A DNA stretch of 64,000 nt from Hamadaea sp. (GTDB lineage Bacteria > Actinomycetota > Actinomycetes > Mycobacteriales > Micromonosporaceae). Made by a program: the position numbers and the translations under genes. Each line of letters begins with the position of its first letter. Within the stretch, counting starts at the first letter, position 1. The stretch is taken from contig NZ_JABFVK010000013.1 in NCBI RefSeq assembly GCF_013362815.1, forward strand, positions 62,001 to 126,000, read 5' to 3'. The notes beneath the pieces are model-generated. The model was not told where the DNA came from and did not search any database. It saw nothing but the letters and a program-made list of their open reading frames with translations. Below are positions 49,195 to 58,310 of this stretch, piece after piece.

Positions 49195-52100
49195 TTACGA
49201 GGTGAAGGCCTTCACCTCCAGCAAGCCGAGCGACGCACTGCCGGTCGAGGTCAGCACGACGCGTAGGCGGGTGGTCGAGACTCCGGTGAAGGTGACCGTG
49301 TTGTACGCGTTTTTGGTGAGCGTGTACGCGCTCGGCCCCGGCACGTCCACGTACGCCGAACCGTTCCAGTACTGCAGCTTCCACGCCGACGGCATGTCGA
49401 TGCCCTGATCGTCGTCGAAGAAGTAGACCTGGGCGCGGCTGACCGACTGGGCGGCCGGCCACTGGAGTTCGGCCCACTGCGTACCGGTCTCGGGCCAGGT
49501 GCCCCATCGGTTGCCCTGGTTGGTGCCGCCGTAGTTCGAACTGGTCGGCTCGTCCCCGTTGTTGACGGCCGCACAGCTTTCCCAAGACGACGTGTAACTG
49601 CACACGGGGGTTGCCGACAAGGCGAGGTTGGAATTCGGCGGCGGCTGCGTACCACCGCGGTTGAAGATCTTGATCTCGGTGAGGCCCGTCTTGGCGCCGG
49701 ACGCGTTCGTCGCCAGTACGCGTACCCGTTGGGCACTGATGGCCGGGAAGGTCACCAGGTTGTAGTTGGCGCGGGGAGCGCCCGGCGACTTGGCCTGGCT
49801 GGGGACGCTGACCCAGGCGGACCCGTTGTAGTACTGGATGTCGTAGGACGACGGCGCGCGATAGGTCGACGAAGCCGGTCTGCTGTCTTTGAAGTAGAGC
49901 CGGACCTCGTTGAGCGTGCGCGCGGTGCCGAAGTTGACCTCGTACCAGTCCTGGCTGTTCGGCGAGCCGCCCGCGCCCCAGAAGGGCTCGTTGATCGGGA
50001 AGCCGTCGACGGCGGCCGAGGTGCTGGTGCCGGAGCCGTTGTAGGAGGCGCTGACCGTCGCGCCGCTGGCGAGGTTGGTCAGGGCCGGGAGGGTGGTGTC
50101 GACGCCGGCCTTGGCCAGCTCGTCGAGCACCCGGGCGTCGCTCTGGACGACCTGGTTGGGGGCCTGGAGCGACGAGTAGGAGGTGTTGTAGCCGACGCTG
50201 CCGGAGGTGGTGACCGCGCCGGTCGCCGGGTCCCAGGTGAAGGGGACCAGCGAGTTGACGGTGGCGACCCGCGAGCCGTTGATGAAGATCGAGTAGCCCT
50301 CGGGTACGCCGGGGTACCGCACCACGCCGTCGGCCGGGTCGTCCCAGACGATGCTCAGGTCGGCGTTGCGGTAGCGGATGTTGTTGACGGTGAAGTAGCT
50401 CCAGCCGATGTTGATCGGCGACAGCTCGACCTTGGCGTCGTTGCGCGGCCGCAGCCCGGCGACGTCCTCGATCATCGTCCAGTTGCCGCTGCCCAGGATG
50501 TTGTGGTGGATCCAGGAGCGGTAGGTGATCGACGAACCGTTCCAGTTCGCCCAGAACTCGTTGGCGTCCGGGTACGCCGTGTTGCCGTTGACGTATTGGG
50601 CGTACGTGTTCCAGTACAGGAGCTTCTTGTACCAGTCAGCGGTGATCCACGAGTTCGGGTAGTTGCGCAGCACCGAGCTGATCAGCCGGAACTGGACGGT
50701 CGAGTTGATGGTGGAGAAGTTGTTGCTGCCCGTGCCCGCAGCCGCCTTGTCGGCCTGGTTCGCGGTGTAGAACGGGAAGATCGGGTACTGGTTCGGGTCG
50801 TCGAACAGCCGCAGCGCCTGCTTGTAGGTGGTCGTGTTCGGGATCGCGCCGACCGCGAACGGGTAGTAGATGTTGATCTCCTTCCAGGGGTTGAACGCCC
50901 CGTCGGAGACCATCCGGTTCTCGAACAGGTTGTGGCTGGGGTTCCACAACACGTTCACGATCGCGTTGCCGATGTCGGCGGCGAGCTGGCGCATCTCGGC
51001 CGCCTTGGCGGTGTTGCCGGCCGCCTCGTACGCCTGCGCCGCGGCGAGCGCCCCGCTGTACTGATACGCCGCCTCACCCCGGTCCATCCGGCCGGAGCGC
51101 CAGTCGAACGACACCGCGTCGGCGTCGTTGCCCGTCAGCGCGCCCCAGTCGTACTCGATGAGCTTGTTGTTGTTGGTGTCGTAGTAGGACAGCTGGCCCT
51201 TGACGTCGCCCTCGGCGTACTTGGCGAGGTTCGCCGCGATCGCCGGCTGGCCGCCGTGGATCTGGTAACTCTTCCAGGCAGCCTCGGCGATGTACTGGGT
51301 GTAGCTGTTGGACCAGTTCTCCGGGTCACCCGGATTGTCGACGAACCGGCCGCTCTTGCTGACCTGCCCGGCCGACAGCCAATCCCCGTACGCGTACAGG
51401 GGTGTGCGGAGGTACTTCAGGTCGTCGATGTGCATCGGCTGGGTCAGCACGATCGCGTTGTTGTAGCCGAGCGCGCCCTCGACGGAGATCGGGAACTGAT
51501 AGGTCTGCCCCGGGATGTCCGCGTCGAGGTTGTTGAAGCGCATCAACCACCAGCGGTAGTAGTAGTTCTTCTTCAGCGCCGGTTCGGGCGAGTCGAAGTA
51601 CGGGATGTTGTCCGCCCACCACTTGTTGTACGCCCGCACGTGGGTGGCGAACGCGGTGGCGTTGGAGTACCCGGCGTACGCGGTGTACTCCGACGACGAC
51701 TCGGGGATCTCGTTGGCGATGAACCCCATGACGACCTTCGCCGTGGCGGTGGCCCCGGCTCCGATCGTGATCGAGCGGTTCAACCCTCCACTAGAGACGG
51801 TGAACCCGTCGCCGGTCAGCTTCGTGGTCAGGTTCGTCAGGCTGTTCTTGACCCCGGTCGAACCGGTGAGCTCGCTCCCGCTGCCGCTCGTGGCGTACGG
51901 GGAGACCGCTCGCAGGGTCAGCGTCGTGGACGCCGATCCGGAGTTGGTGATCGACAGGTTCGTCACCGCGACGTTGTTGTTGGTGATGAACTTCTGCTGG
52001 GTGATCGTGATCGAGCCGCTGGTGAAGACGTTCTTCGAGTACGAAGGGGCCTGCCAGCGCTGTGACGGCTGCTCCGAGAACGTCCCCGGGCTCGCCGTGA

Positions 52101-52497
52101 TCGTGTACGCGTTGTTGTCGCTGATGCTCTCCCAGTACGCGACGTGCCCGGCGAAGCCCATCGTGCCCGGGGTGTACGTCTTCATGAACAGGGCCCGGCC
52201 CCGCGTCATGAGGATCGCGCCGTCGGCGTCGGCCGGGTCGCTGCCGCCGCTGCGCGACAGCAGCCGATCCATCCAGAAGTCGGTGCCGCCGCTCTCCGCG
52301 TTGTAGATCGCCTGCATCATGTTGCCGGTGGTGTAACCGACCGGGGCGGCCGGGATCGCCGGTCCGGTGAAGGTCGGCAGTCCGATGGTCTGGGCGGCGT
52401 AGCTCGGCGTGGCCTGCGCGGTGAGCAGCGCCGCGCCTAGCGTCGCTACTGTTAATGCCGCGACGCGGCGCCGGAAGGTGGTGCCGGTGGAGCCCAT
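49195..52497 (-). CDS. Secreted (alpha/alpha)6-type glycoside hydrolase with two discoidin/CBM32-like domains
   Basis: 1100 residues. The signal peptide 'RRRVAALTVATLGAALLTAQATPSYAAQ' is cut near residue 35. A beta-sandwich (about 60-270) is followed by an (alpha/alpha)6 toroid resembling MGH1-like hydrolases (about 290-760): 'YYYRWWLMRFNNLD', 'PISVEGALGYNNAIVL', 'SGRMDRGEAAYQYSGALAAAQAYEAAG', 'MIEDVAGLRPRND'. Two F5/8 type C modules at the C-terminus (about 860-985 and 995-1100) have 'DWYEVNFGTARTLNEVRLYF' and 'WAELQWPAAQSVSRAQVYFFDDD', typical of carbohydrate binding. The substrate is not known; the arabinofuranosidase neighbours suggest a plant or microbial arabinose-containing glycan. AGGAGGTGA precedes ATG 52497. 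Confidence 0.85.
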   Translation of the reverse strand: MGSTGTTFRRRVAALTVATLGAALLTAQATPSYAAQTIGLPTFTGPAIPAAPVGYTTGNMMQAIYNAESGGTDFWMDRLLSRSGGSDPADADGAILMTRGRALFMKTYTPGTMGFAGHVAYWESISDNNAYTITASPGTFSEQPSQRWQAPSYSKNVFTSGSITITQQKFITNNNVAVTNLSITNSGSASTTLTLRAVSPYATSGSGSELTGSTGVKNSLTNLTTKLTGDGFTVSSGGLNRSITIGAGATATAKVVMGFIANEIPESSSEYTAYAGYSNATAFATHVRAYNKWWADNIPYFDSPEPALKKNYYYRWWLMRFNNLDADIPGQTYQFPISVEGALGYNNAIVLTQPMHIDDLKYLRTPLYAYGDWLSAGQVSKSGRFVDNPGDPENWSNSYTQYIAEAAWKSYQIHGGQPAIAANLAKYAEGDVKGQLSYYDTNNNKLIEYDWGALTGNDADAVSFDWRSGRMDRGEAAYQYSGALAAAQAYEAAGNTAKAAEMRQLAADIGNAIVNVLWNPSHNLFENRMVSDGAFNPWKEINIYYPFAVGAIPNTTTYKQALRLFDDPNQYPIFPFYTANQADKAAAGTGSNNFSTINSTVQFRLISSVLRNYPNSWITADWYKKLLYWNTYAQYVNGNTAYPDANEFWANWNGSSITYRSWIHHNILGSGNWTMIEDVAGLRPRNDAKVELSPINIGWSYFTVNNIRYRNADLSIVWDDPADGVVRYPGVPEGYSIFINGSRVATVNSLVPFTWDPATGAVTTSGSVGYNTSYSSLQAPNQVVQSDARVLDELAKAGVDTTLPALTNLASGATVSASYNGSGTSTSAAVDGFPINEPFWGAGGSPNSQDWYEVNFGTARTLNEVRLYFKDSRPASSTYRAPSSYDIQYYNGSAWVSVPSQAKSPGAPRANYNLVTFPAISAQRVRVLATNASGAKTGLTEIKIFNRGGTQPPPNSNLALSATPVCSYTSSWESCAAVNNGDEPTSSNYGGTNQGNRWGTWPETGTQWAELQWPAAQSVSRAQVYFFDDDQGIDMPSAWKLQYWNGSAYVDVPGPSAYTLTKNAYNTVTFTGVSTTRLRVVLTSTGSASLGLLEVKAFTS

Positions 52498-52548
52498 GCG
52501 CGTCACCTCCTGATGACGTCGTTGGTGGGGGTTGTCGTGCGTGGATGA

Positions 52549-52597
52549 CCGGCGGGCGGCGGCGGGATGCCGGGTACATCCCGCCACCGCCCGCCGG
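52549..52597 (-). terminator. Terminator of the secreted GH127-like gene
   Basis: CCGGCGGGCGG (52549-52559) pairs with 52587-52597; inside it GGCGGGAT (52561-52568) pairs with ATCCCGCC (52578-52585). The two stems stack into a ~20-bp hairpin beyond the GH127 stop. Confidence 0.75.
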
Positions 52598-52600
52598 GGC

Positions 52601-55081
52601 TCAGGTGCCCGACGTGTACAGCGCGGCGATCTCGCTCGCGCTCAGGGCACGGCTGTAGAGGCGCAGTCCGTCGACCGCGCCGTCGAGGTACGGGTCGGCG
52701 TACTGCGAGCGGCCGATCCGGTTGGCGGTGGTGCTGCCCAGACTCGCCGGGGTCAGGGTCAGCCCCGTGCTGCGGGCGACTTCCGCGCCGTTGACGTAGA
52801 GGATGCCGACGGATCCGTTGAGCGTCACCGCGACGTGCGTCCAGGCACCGGTGGGCAGTGCGGCGGGCGCGTTGATGCGCTGCTCGCCGCCGGAACCACT
52901 CGTCGTGATGGCGAACCGGGCGGTGCCGGAGCTGCTGCGCGGAGTCAGGAACATGTTGACCGACGTGCTGCTGCCGAAGTCGAACAGCCGGGACCAGGTC
53001 GTCAGCGTGTCGATGCGGACCCAGGTCGCGATCGTCGCGGCGGCCGCACCGGCGAGGATGCCGGAGGGCAGCGTGACATGGCCGGTCGAGCCGTTGAGAT
53101 CCACCGCGTTGCCGCTGCGCCCGGCCACCCAGGCGGTGCCGCCGGACAGCGTCGCCGTCTTGCCGTTGCCGGTCGCGTCGGCCGCCGAGGTGCCGCTGGT
53201 CTCGTCGAACTTGTACCAGGCCACGAACTCGGGCAACGGCTGCGTCGAGCTGACGTTCCAGTACACGGTGTACCGCTGGTGGTGCATCTTGTAGAACGGC
53301 AGCAGCGTTACCGTGCCGGTGCTCGCGGTCGCCATGTACTGCAACGGCGTCGAGGTCGCGGTGATGGTCGACGGGTTCAGCGTCGGCAGCGCCGACAGGT
53401 TGCTGGTGCCGTAAGCGCCCGCGAGCACGATCGGCCCGATCTTCACCGCCTGCGTGGTCGCGCTGTCCGGCGCGGCCGACCGGGTCAAGGCCATCGGCAT
53501 CGTCATCGCCACGACGTCGCCGGTGGTCCAGGCCCGCGTGATGACGACCTGGGTTCCGGGGGTGGCCGCGACCGCGGTTCCGTTCAAGGTCACCGTCGCT
53601 CCGGTCGCCCATGAGGGTACGCGCAGCTTCAGCGTGAAGGAGGCGTCCCCGGTGACGGTCAGGCGCGTCGTGTTGGACTCCGGGAAGGTGGTGTCCTGGC
53701 GGATCGTCACGCCCTTCGCGGCCCAGTTCACAGTGGACGCAACGAACAGGTTGACGAAGATGGTGTTCGCGTTGTCGTGGAAGTAGATCGTGTCGGCGAA
53801 CTTCGTGTGCGTCTCCATGCCGGTGCCGTGGTCGCACGTGAAGTCGTTGTAGTCGTTGCTGTAGGTCTTGATGCCGCCGGCGCGCAACGGCGTGTAGTAG
53901 GTGACGAAGCCGTGCGCGGAGTCGGGGTCCTGCTCGCCGAGCATCTGGTTCCACAGCGTCCGCTCGTAGTACTCGAGGTAGTCCAGCCGCGCCGGGTTGG
54001 TGAAGTACAGCTGCCGGGTCAGCTTGAGCATGTTGTAGGAGTTGCAGACCTCGCAGGTGGAGTCGGAGAGCTGGCCGGCGATCCGGTCCGGGGCCTTGAA
54101 GTACTCGCCGTCGGAGTTGCCGCCGATGACGTAGGTGTGGTGGCCGACCACGATGTCCCAGAAGTTGACCGCGATGTCGCGGTACCGGGTCGTGCCGGTC
54201 GCGTGGTACTCGCGGATCGCGCCGATCGCCTTCGGGATCTGCGTGTTGGCGTGATAGCCGTTGAGCGCGTCGGTGTTGCTCGCCAGCGGGTCGAAGATCT
54301 CCGCGTGGTCGAAGTACTGGGCGGTCGTCAGATGGTTGGCGTCGCCGGTGACCTGATACAGGTTGGCCAGCACCTCGTTCATGCCGCCGAACTCGGTGTC
54401 TAGCATGTTCTGCCGCTGGGTCTGGGTGAGCCGGTCCATCCGGAACTTCACCCAGGCCGCCATCGCGGTGAGCACCGTCAGCGCTTGCGCGTTGCCGGCC
54501 AGCAGGTGCATGTCCAACAGCCCGGCCATGATCTTGTGCAAGGTGTAGTAGGGCGCCCACACGGACTGCCGGGCCTCGACGCGGTCGATGAAGCTCTCGG
54601 GGTACGCCGACAGGAAGCCGGTGTTGAAGCCGGCCGTCGTGGCCCGCGCCTGGCATTGGGCGAGTACGCCGACGATGTAGTCGCCCTTGGTCTTGAACGC
54701 CGAGTCACCGGTGTTGGCGTACGACTGGGCGAGTCCGGTCAGCAGATGACCGGTGGAGTGGCCGCGCAGCTCGGTCGTCGGCGACTCCCAGCCGCCGCAC
54801 GCGGTGGCGGTCGAGGAGAGCCCGTAGTTGAGCCGGAAGGTGTGCAGCAATCGGTCGGCGTCCACGAACTTCAGGTACGCCTGCGTACGGCCCTGGTTGT
54901 TCAAGAAGGGGCCGGCGAGCAGGGTGACGGCCGACAGCGGGAACGCGTACGCGGAGACGCCGGTGTCGGGCCGGGCCGCGTACGCCGCATCCCCGGAGAA
55001 CAGGGGTGCCGTGGTCGCGGCGACACCGGCCGCGACGCCGGTGGCGAGCAGGGTACGCCGGGTGACGGGGGAGTCGTGCAT
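52601..55081 (-). CDS. Secreted beta-L-arabinofuranosidase-like GH127/GH146 enzyme with LamG domain
   Basis: 826 residues. Twin-arginine signal 'TRRTLLATGVAAGVAATTAPLFSGDAAYA'. The catalytic (alpha/alpha)6 domain carries 'TCEVCNSYNML' (Glu344, Cys346) and a downstream 'FTCDHGTGMETHTK' (Cys416). These match the Glu and Cys residues that hold zinc and form the thiol nucleophile in GH127/GH146. A C-terminal LamG-like concanavalin domain (about 640-826; 'AWYKFDETSGTSAADATGNGKTATLSGG') should bind glycan. It releases L-arabinofuranose from extracellular polymer. Ends the operon segment downstream of the sugar ABC transporter, after its own hairpin. ATG 55081. Confidence 0.88.
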   Translation of the reverse strand: MHDSPVTRRTLLATGVAAGVAATTAPLFSGDAAYAARPDTGVSAYAFPLSAVTLLAGPFLNNQGRTQAYLKFVDADRLLHTFRLNYGLSSTATACGGWESPTTELRGHSTGHLLTGLAQSYANTGDSAFKTKGDYIVGVLAQCQARATTAGFNTGFLSAYPESFIDRVEARQSVWAPYYTLHKIMAGLLDMHLLAGNAQALTVLTAMAAWVKFRMDRLTQTQRQNMLDTEFGGMNEVLANLYQVTGDANHLTTAQYFDHAEIFDPLASNTDALNGYHANTQIPKAIGAIREYHATGTTRYRDIAVNFWDIVVGHHTYVIGGNSDGEYFKAPDRIAGQLSDSTCEVCNSYNMLKLTRQLYFTNPARLDYLEYYERTLWNQMLGEQDPDSAHGFVTYYTPLRAGGIKTYSNDYNDFTCDHGTGMETHTKFADTIYFHDNANTIFVNLFVASTVNWAAKGVTIRQDTTFPESNTTRLTVTGDASFTLKLRVPSWATGATVTLNGTAVAATPGTQVVITRAWTTGDVVAMTMPMALTRSAAPDSATTQAVKIGPIVLAGAYGTSNLSALPTLNPSTITATSTPLQYMATASTGTVTLLPFYKMHHQRYTVYWNVSSTQPLPEFVAWYKFDETSGTSAADATGNGKTATLSGGTAWVAGRSGNAVDLNGSTGHVTLPSGILAGAAAATIATWVRIDTLTTWSRLFDFGSSTSVNMFLTPRSSSGTARFAITTSGSGGEQRINAPAALPTGAWTHVAVTLNGSVGILYVNGAEVARSTGLTLTPASLGSTTANRIGRSQYADPYLDGAVDGLRLYSRALSASEIAALYTSGT

Positions 55082-55123
55082 GTGCCTCACCTTTCGTTGG
55101 GCGAAACGACGAGGGATTTCCGT

Positions 55124-55152
55124 TGCCGTGGCGCACCCGGAACGCCACGGCA
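55124..55152 (-). terminator. Terminator after the ABC permease genes
   Basis: TGCCGTGGCG (55124-55133) pairs perfectly with CGCCACGGCA (55143-55152), loop 9 bases, between the MalG-like permease stop and the secreted GH127 start. Confidence 0.75.
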
Positions 55153-55162
55153 TCGGGCGGGG

Positions 55163-55963
55163 TCAGCCTTTCAACGCGCCAGAGGCGAACCCGCGGACGT
55201 AGCTGCGTTGCATGAACGCGAACAACAACAGGCAGGGGACGGCCATGAAGACCACTCCCGCCTCCAGCGCCGCGTAGTCGATGGAACCGTGACTGGCGGT
55301 ACGCATGTTGACCACCGCCAGCGTGGTGGTGAACTTGTCGGTCGAGTTGAGCAGGATCAGCGGGGCGAAGAATTCGTTCCACGAGGCGAGGAAGGCGAAC
55401 AGGCCGACGGTGATGAGCCCGGGGCGTACCGCCGGGAGCATGATGCGCAGCAGCGTGGAGAAGCTGTTGCAGCCGTCGACCTGCGCCGACTCCTCGAGTT
55501 CCCGGGGCACCGCCTCGAACGAGTTGCGCATCATGAACAGCGAGAACGGCAGCTGGAACATGATGAGCACCAGGCTCAGCCCGATCAGGCTGTCCTGCAG
55601 GCCCAGCCAGCCGAGCAGCACGTAGAGCGCGATCAGGATCGTCGCGTACGGCACCATCAGGATCGCCAGCGTGAGCAGGAACAGCGCGTCCCGGCCGGGA
55701 AAGCGGAACCGGCCGAAGGCGTACCCGCCGAGCGTGGCGACGACCAGCGTGCCCCCGACGGTGAGCGCGCTGACCGTGAAGCTGTTGACCACGTGATGCA
55801 GGCGGATGCCATTGTCGGAGGTGAACAGCCGGTCGTAGTTCTCGAGGCCGAAGCCGCTGTTGGTGCGCAGCGACGCGTAGCCGCTCCACAGCAGCGGGAA
55901 CAGGAAGAGGATCGCGAGCGCGCCGCCCGTCACGCCGTACCCGGCTTTACCCCAGATCTTCAT
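55163..55963 (-). CDS. Carbohydrate ABC transporter permease (MalG-like)
   Basis: 266 residues, six membrane helices. The EAA loop 'EVPRELEESAQVDGCNSFSTLLRIMLPAVRPGLI' with its conserved G-x9-P is intact, and the ending 'QRSYVRGFASGALKG' is typical of MalG/UgpE. It pairs with the MalF-like gene 12 bases upstream to form the importer channel for the sugar bound by the lipoprotein at 56982-58262. No ATPase gene is in the locus; a shared MsiK-type ATPase, as in other actinomycetes, is expected elsewhere. Confidence 0.93.
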   Translation of the reverse strand: MKIWGKAGYGVTGGALAILFLFPLLWSGYASLRTNSGFGLENYDRLFTSDNGIRLHHVVNSFTVSALTVGGTLVVATLGGYAFGRFRFPGRDALFLLTLAILMVPYATILIALYVLLGWLGLQDSLIGLSLVLIMFQLPFSLFMMRNSFEAVPRELEESAQVDGCNSFSTLLRIMLPAVRPGLITVGLFAFLASWNEFFAPLILLNSTDKFTTTLAVVNMRTASHGSIDYAALEAGVVFMAVPCLLLFAFMQRSYVRGFASGALKG

Positions 55964-55975
55964 GGGTCAGCCCCC

Positions 55976-56920
55976 TCAGTGAGAACGCCGGCGCAGGACG
56001 CCGAGCTGGACGACGTTGACGATGACGAGGACCGCGAGCAGGGCGACCGACAGCGCGGCGGCCGATCCGAGATCGAGCCGGATGAACGCCTCCCGGTAGA
56101 TCACCATCACCAGCGAGGTGGTGCTGTTGTCGGGGCCGCCCCGGGTGAGGATCCAGAACTGGTCGAAGGCGAGGATCGAACCGGTGATCATCAGCGTCAG
56201 GACCAGGGCGATCGTCGGCCGCAGGAGAGGCAGCGTGATGCGCCGGAAGGTCTGCCAGCGGCTGGCCCCGTCGATGCGCGCGGCCTCGTAGACCTCCAGC
56301 GGGATTGCCTGGAGACCGGTGAGCATGATCAGCATGTTGAAGCCGGCGAACCGCCACAGCACCAGCACGACCGTCGAGCCGAGCGCGGAGTTCGCGCTGC
56401 CGGACGTCCAGGAGACGTAGCCGTCGACGAGCCCGACCGCCCGCAACGCGTCGCTCACCGGGCCGACCTCGTCGGAGAGCAGACCGAGGAAGAGCAGCGA
56501 CGCGCTGGCGAACCCGACCGCCATGGGCAGGAAGAACGCGGTACGCAGAAAGCCCACCCCGCGACGGCGGTTCTGCACCAGCAGCGCCAGGCCGAGGGCC
56601 AGCGAGAAGAGCAGGACCGTCATGATCACGGTGTACTTCAGGGTGAACCAGACAGCCGAGCCGACGAGCTGGTTGTCGCCGATGCCGGCGTAGTTGTCGG
56701 GCAGGTTGAACGTCGGCTGGCCCAGCAGCGGCCACTTGTGCAGCGACATCCACACGACGAGCAGCAGTGGCGTCACGAAGAACAGCCCGACCATGACCGC
56801 CGTGGGGGCGGCGTACGCGGCGCCGATCAGGCTCCGCGTGCGGGTCCGGCGGTTGGTGGGAGCGCGGCGCGGCGCCGGTCCCTGTGCCGGCGGCGCCGGG
56901 CGCTGCATCGTCATGGACAT
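55976..56920 (-). CDS. Carbohydrate ABC transporter permease (MalF-like)
   Basis: 314 residues. A basic cytosolic N-terminus ('RRAPTNRRTRTRSLIG') is followed by six membrane helices. The EAA loop is 'EVYEAARIDGASRWQTFRRITLPLLRPTI', the classical MalF-type docking site for the ATPase. Forms a heterodimer with the next gene product. A hairpin separates it from the binding-protein gene upstream, which is usual where the binding protein must be in excess. Confidence 0.93.
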   Translation of the reverse strand: MSMTMQRPAPPAQGPAPRRAPTNRRTRTRSLIGAAYAAPTAVMVGLFFVTPLLLVVWMSLHKWPLLGQPTFNLPDNYAGIGDNQLVGSAVWFTLKYTVIMTVLLFSLALGLALLVQNRRRGVGFLRTAFFLPMAVGFASASLLFLGLLSDEVGPVSDALRAVGLVDGYVSWTSGSANSALGSTVVLVLWRFAGFNMLIMLTGLQAIPLEVYEAARIDGASRWQTFRRITLPLLRPTIALVLTLMITGSILAFDQFWILTRGGPDNSTTSLVMVIYREAFIRLDLGSAAALSVALLAVLVIVNVVQLGVLRRRSH

Positions 56921-56945
56921 CAGTTCTCCGCTACTCGGCTCGGGA

Positions 56946-56972
56946 CCCGGCCGTCCGGTGTGGACGGCCGGG
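56946..56972 (-). terminator. Hairpin between solute-binding protein and permease genes
   Basis: CCCGGCCGTCC (56946-56956) pairs perfectly with GGACGGCCGGG (56962-56972), loop 5 bases. A partial terminator or mRNA-stabilising stem that would raise binding-protein over permease expression. Confidence 0.7.
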
Positions 56973-56981
56973 CCGGACTGG

Positions 56982-58262
56982 TCAGCCTTGCTGAAGCGAC
57001 TTGGTGATCGCGGCGTTTCCGTCGGCGAGCGAGGAGGCCGCGTCGCCGAACATCGCCCCGCGTACCGTTTGCAGCCACGGGCTCTGCGGGTCGTTGAACG
57101 AGGCGTTGAAGTTCTTCGCGTACGGCGTCTTGCCCTTCGCGACGAGGCTGTTGATCGTCACGATGCGCGGGTCGGCCGAGGAGTACTTGTTCGAGGCGAG
57201 GTCGGTGCGGATCGGGACGCCCTTGTTCTTGGCGATCACCTCGACCTGGGCGGCCTCGGACATCGTCCAGTTCAGGAAGTCCCAGGCCTGCGCCTGCTTG
57301 GTGCTGGTCGCGCCGATGCCGATCGAGTCGCCGCCGATGAAGGTGGACTCGCCGCCGTCGAGGCCGGTGATCGGGGCGACGCCCATCTTCACGCCCTTCT
57401 CCTCGATCATGCCGAGCCACACCGACGGCCCGGGTGCGATACCGATCTTGCCGCTCTGGAGCGCGCCGAGCCAGGTCGGACCGGCCTCGTCCTTGGACGC
57501 CGGCGCGGCCACGCCCTCGTCGTAGAGCGAACGGTAGAGGGCGAAGACGTCCGCCATCTCCTTCGAGTCGATCTTCGCGGCGGTGCCCTTGTCGTCGAGC
57601 ACGTTGCCGCCGGACGCCCAGACCGACGGCCAGAAGGTGAACTCGACGCACCCGCCGCAGTTCCCGCCGAAGTAGGTGCCGTTGACGTCCCCGCCCAGCT
57701 TGTCGATCTTCCGAGCCTGCTCGGCGAACTCCTTCAGAGTCGTCGGCGGCTTCTCCGGGTCGAGCCCGGCCTTGGCGTACAGGTCCTTGTTGTAGAGCAT
57801 GACCGACATGTCGACGGTGTGCGGCACGGCGTAGGTCTTGCCTTCCCAGGTGCCGGCGCGGACGTGGCCGGGGGAGACCTTGTCCTTCACCCCGCTGGCG
57901 TTGAACCGGTCGGTGATGTCGGCCCACAGCCCCTGCGAGGCGTACTGCGGCGCGAAGACGACGTCGGTGGCGAACAGGTCGGGCAGCGCCTTGGCGCCGG
58001 CCGCCGAGGCCAGCTTCGCCGGGTACTCCTCGTTCGGGTACGCCGTCACGGTCACCTTGTTCTTGTGACCGGCGTTGTACGCGTCGGCGTACGCCTTGGA
58101 CACCGACTCGGTGGCGGCCCGCGTCCACAGCGTCAGCTGTGCGCCGTCGTCGACGCCGGCGGTGGAGTCCCCGCCGGTCGCCTTGTCATCGCTGCACGCC
58201 CCGAGGACGGCGGTCAGCAGGACCGCGACCGCCACGGCGGCCGGGGCTCTCAATGATCTCAC
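56982..58262 (-). CDS. Sugar ABC transporter solute-binding lipoprotein
   Basis: 426 residues. Lipoprotein signal 'APAAVAVAVLLTAVLGACSDD' with lipobox LGAC. The type 1 extracellular binding fold (MalE-like) shows 'LTLWTRAATESVSKAYADAYN', 'PDLFATDVVFAPQYASQGLWADIT', 'YAVPHTVDMSVMLYNKDLYAKAGLD'. It captures a sugar for the MalF/MalG pair. The gene lies 48 bases downstream of the cytosolic GH127 gene on the same strand, so import and hydrolysis are co-expressed. GTG start. Confidence 0.93.
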   Translation of the reverse strand: MRSLRAPAAVAVAVLLTAVLGACSDDKATGGDSTAGVDDGAQLTLWTRAATESVSKAYADAYNAGHKNKVTVTAYPNEEYPAKLASAAGAKALPDLFATDVVFAPQYASQGLWADITDRFNASGVKDKVSPGHVRAGTWEGKTYAVPHTVDMSVMLYNKDLYAKAGLDPEKPPTTLKEFAEQARKIDKLGGDVNGTYFGGNCGGCVEFTFWPSVWASGGNVLDDKGTAAKIDSKEMADVFALYRSLYDEGVAAPASKDEAGPTWLGALQSGKIGIAPGPSVWLGMIEEKGVKMGVAPITGLDGGESTFIGGDSIGIGATSTKQAQAWDFLNWTMSEAAQVEVIAKNKGVPIRTDLASNKYSSADPRIVTINSLVAKGKTPYAKNFNASFNDPQSPWLQTVRGAMFGDAASSLADGNAAITKSLQQG

Positions 58263-58310
58263 GATCTCTCCTTCGATTCGGGATACAGCGGCTCGGGCGG
58301 CCGGGGTCGG

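Noticed and set aside
49729-52065. 778-codon + strand frame over the 1100-residue hydrolase
   Set aside because: Val/Arg/Gly/Asp-rich shadow frame with no motifs; the - strand has a signal peptide, discoidin modules and ribosome site.
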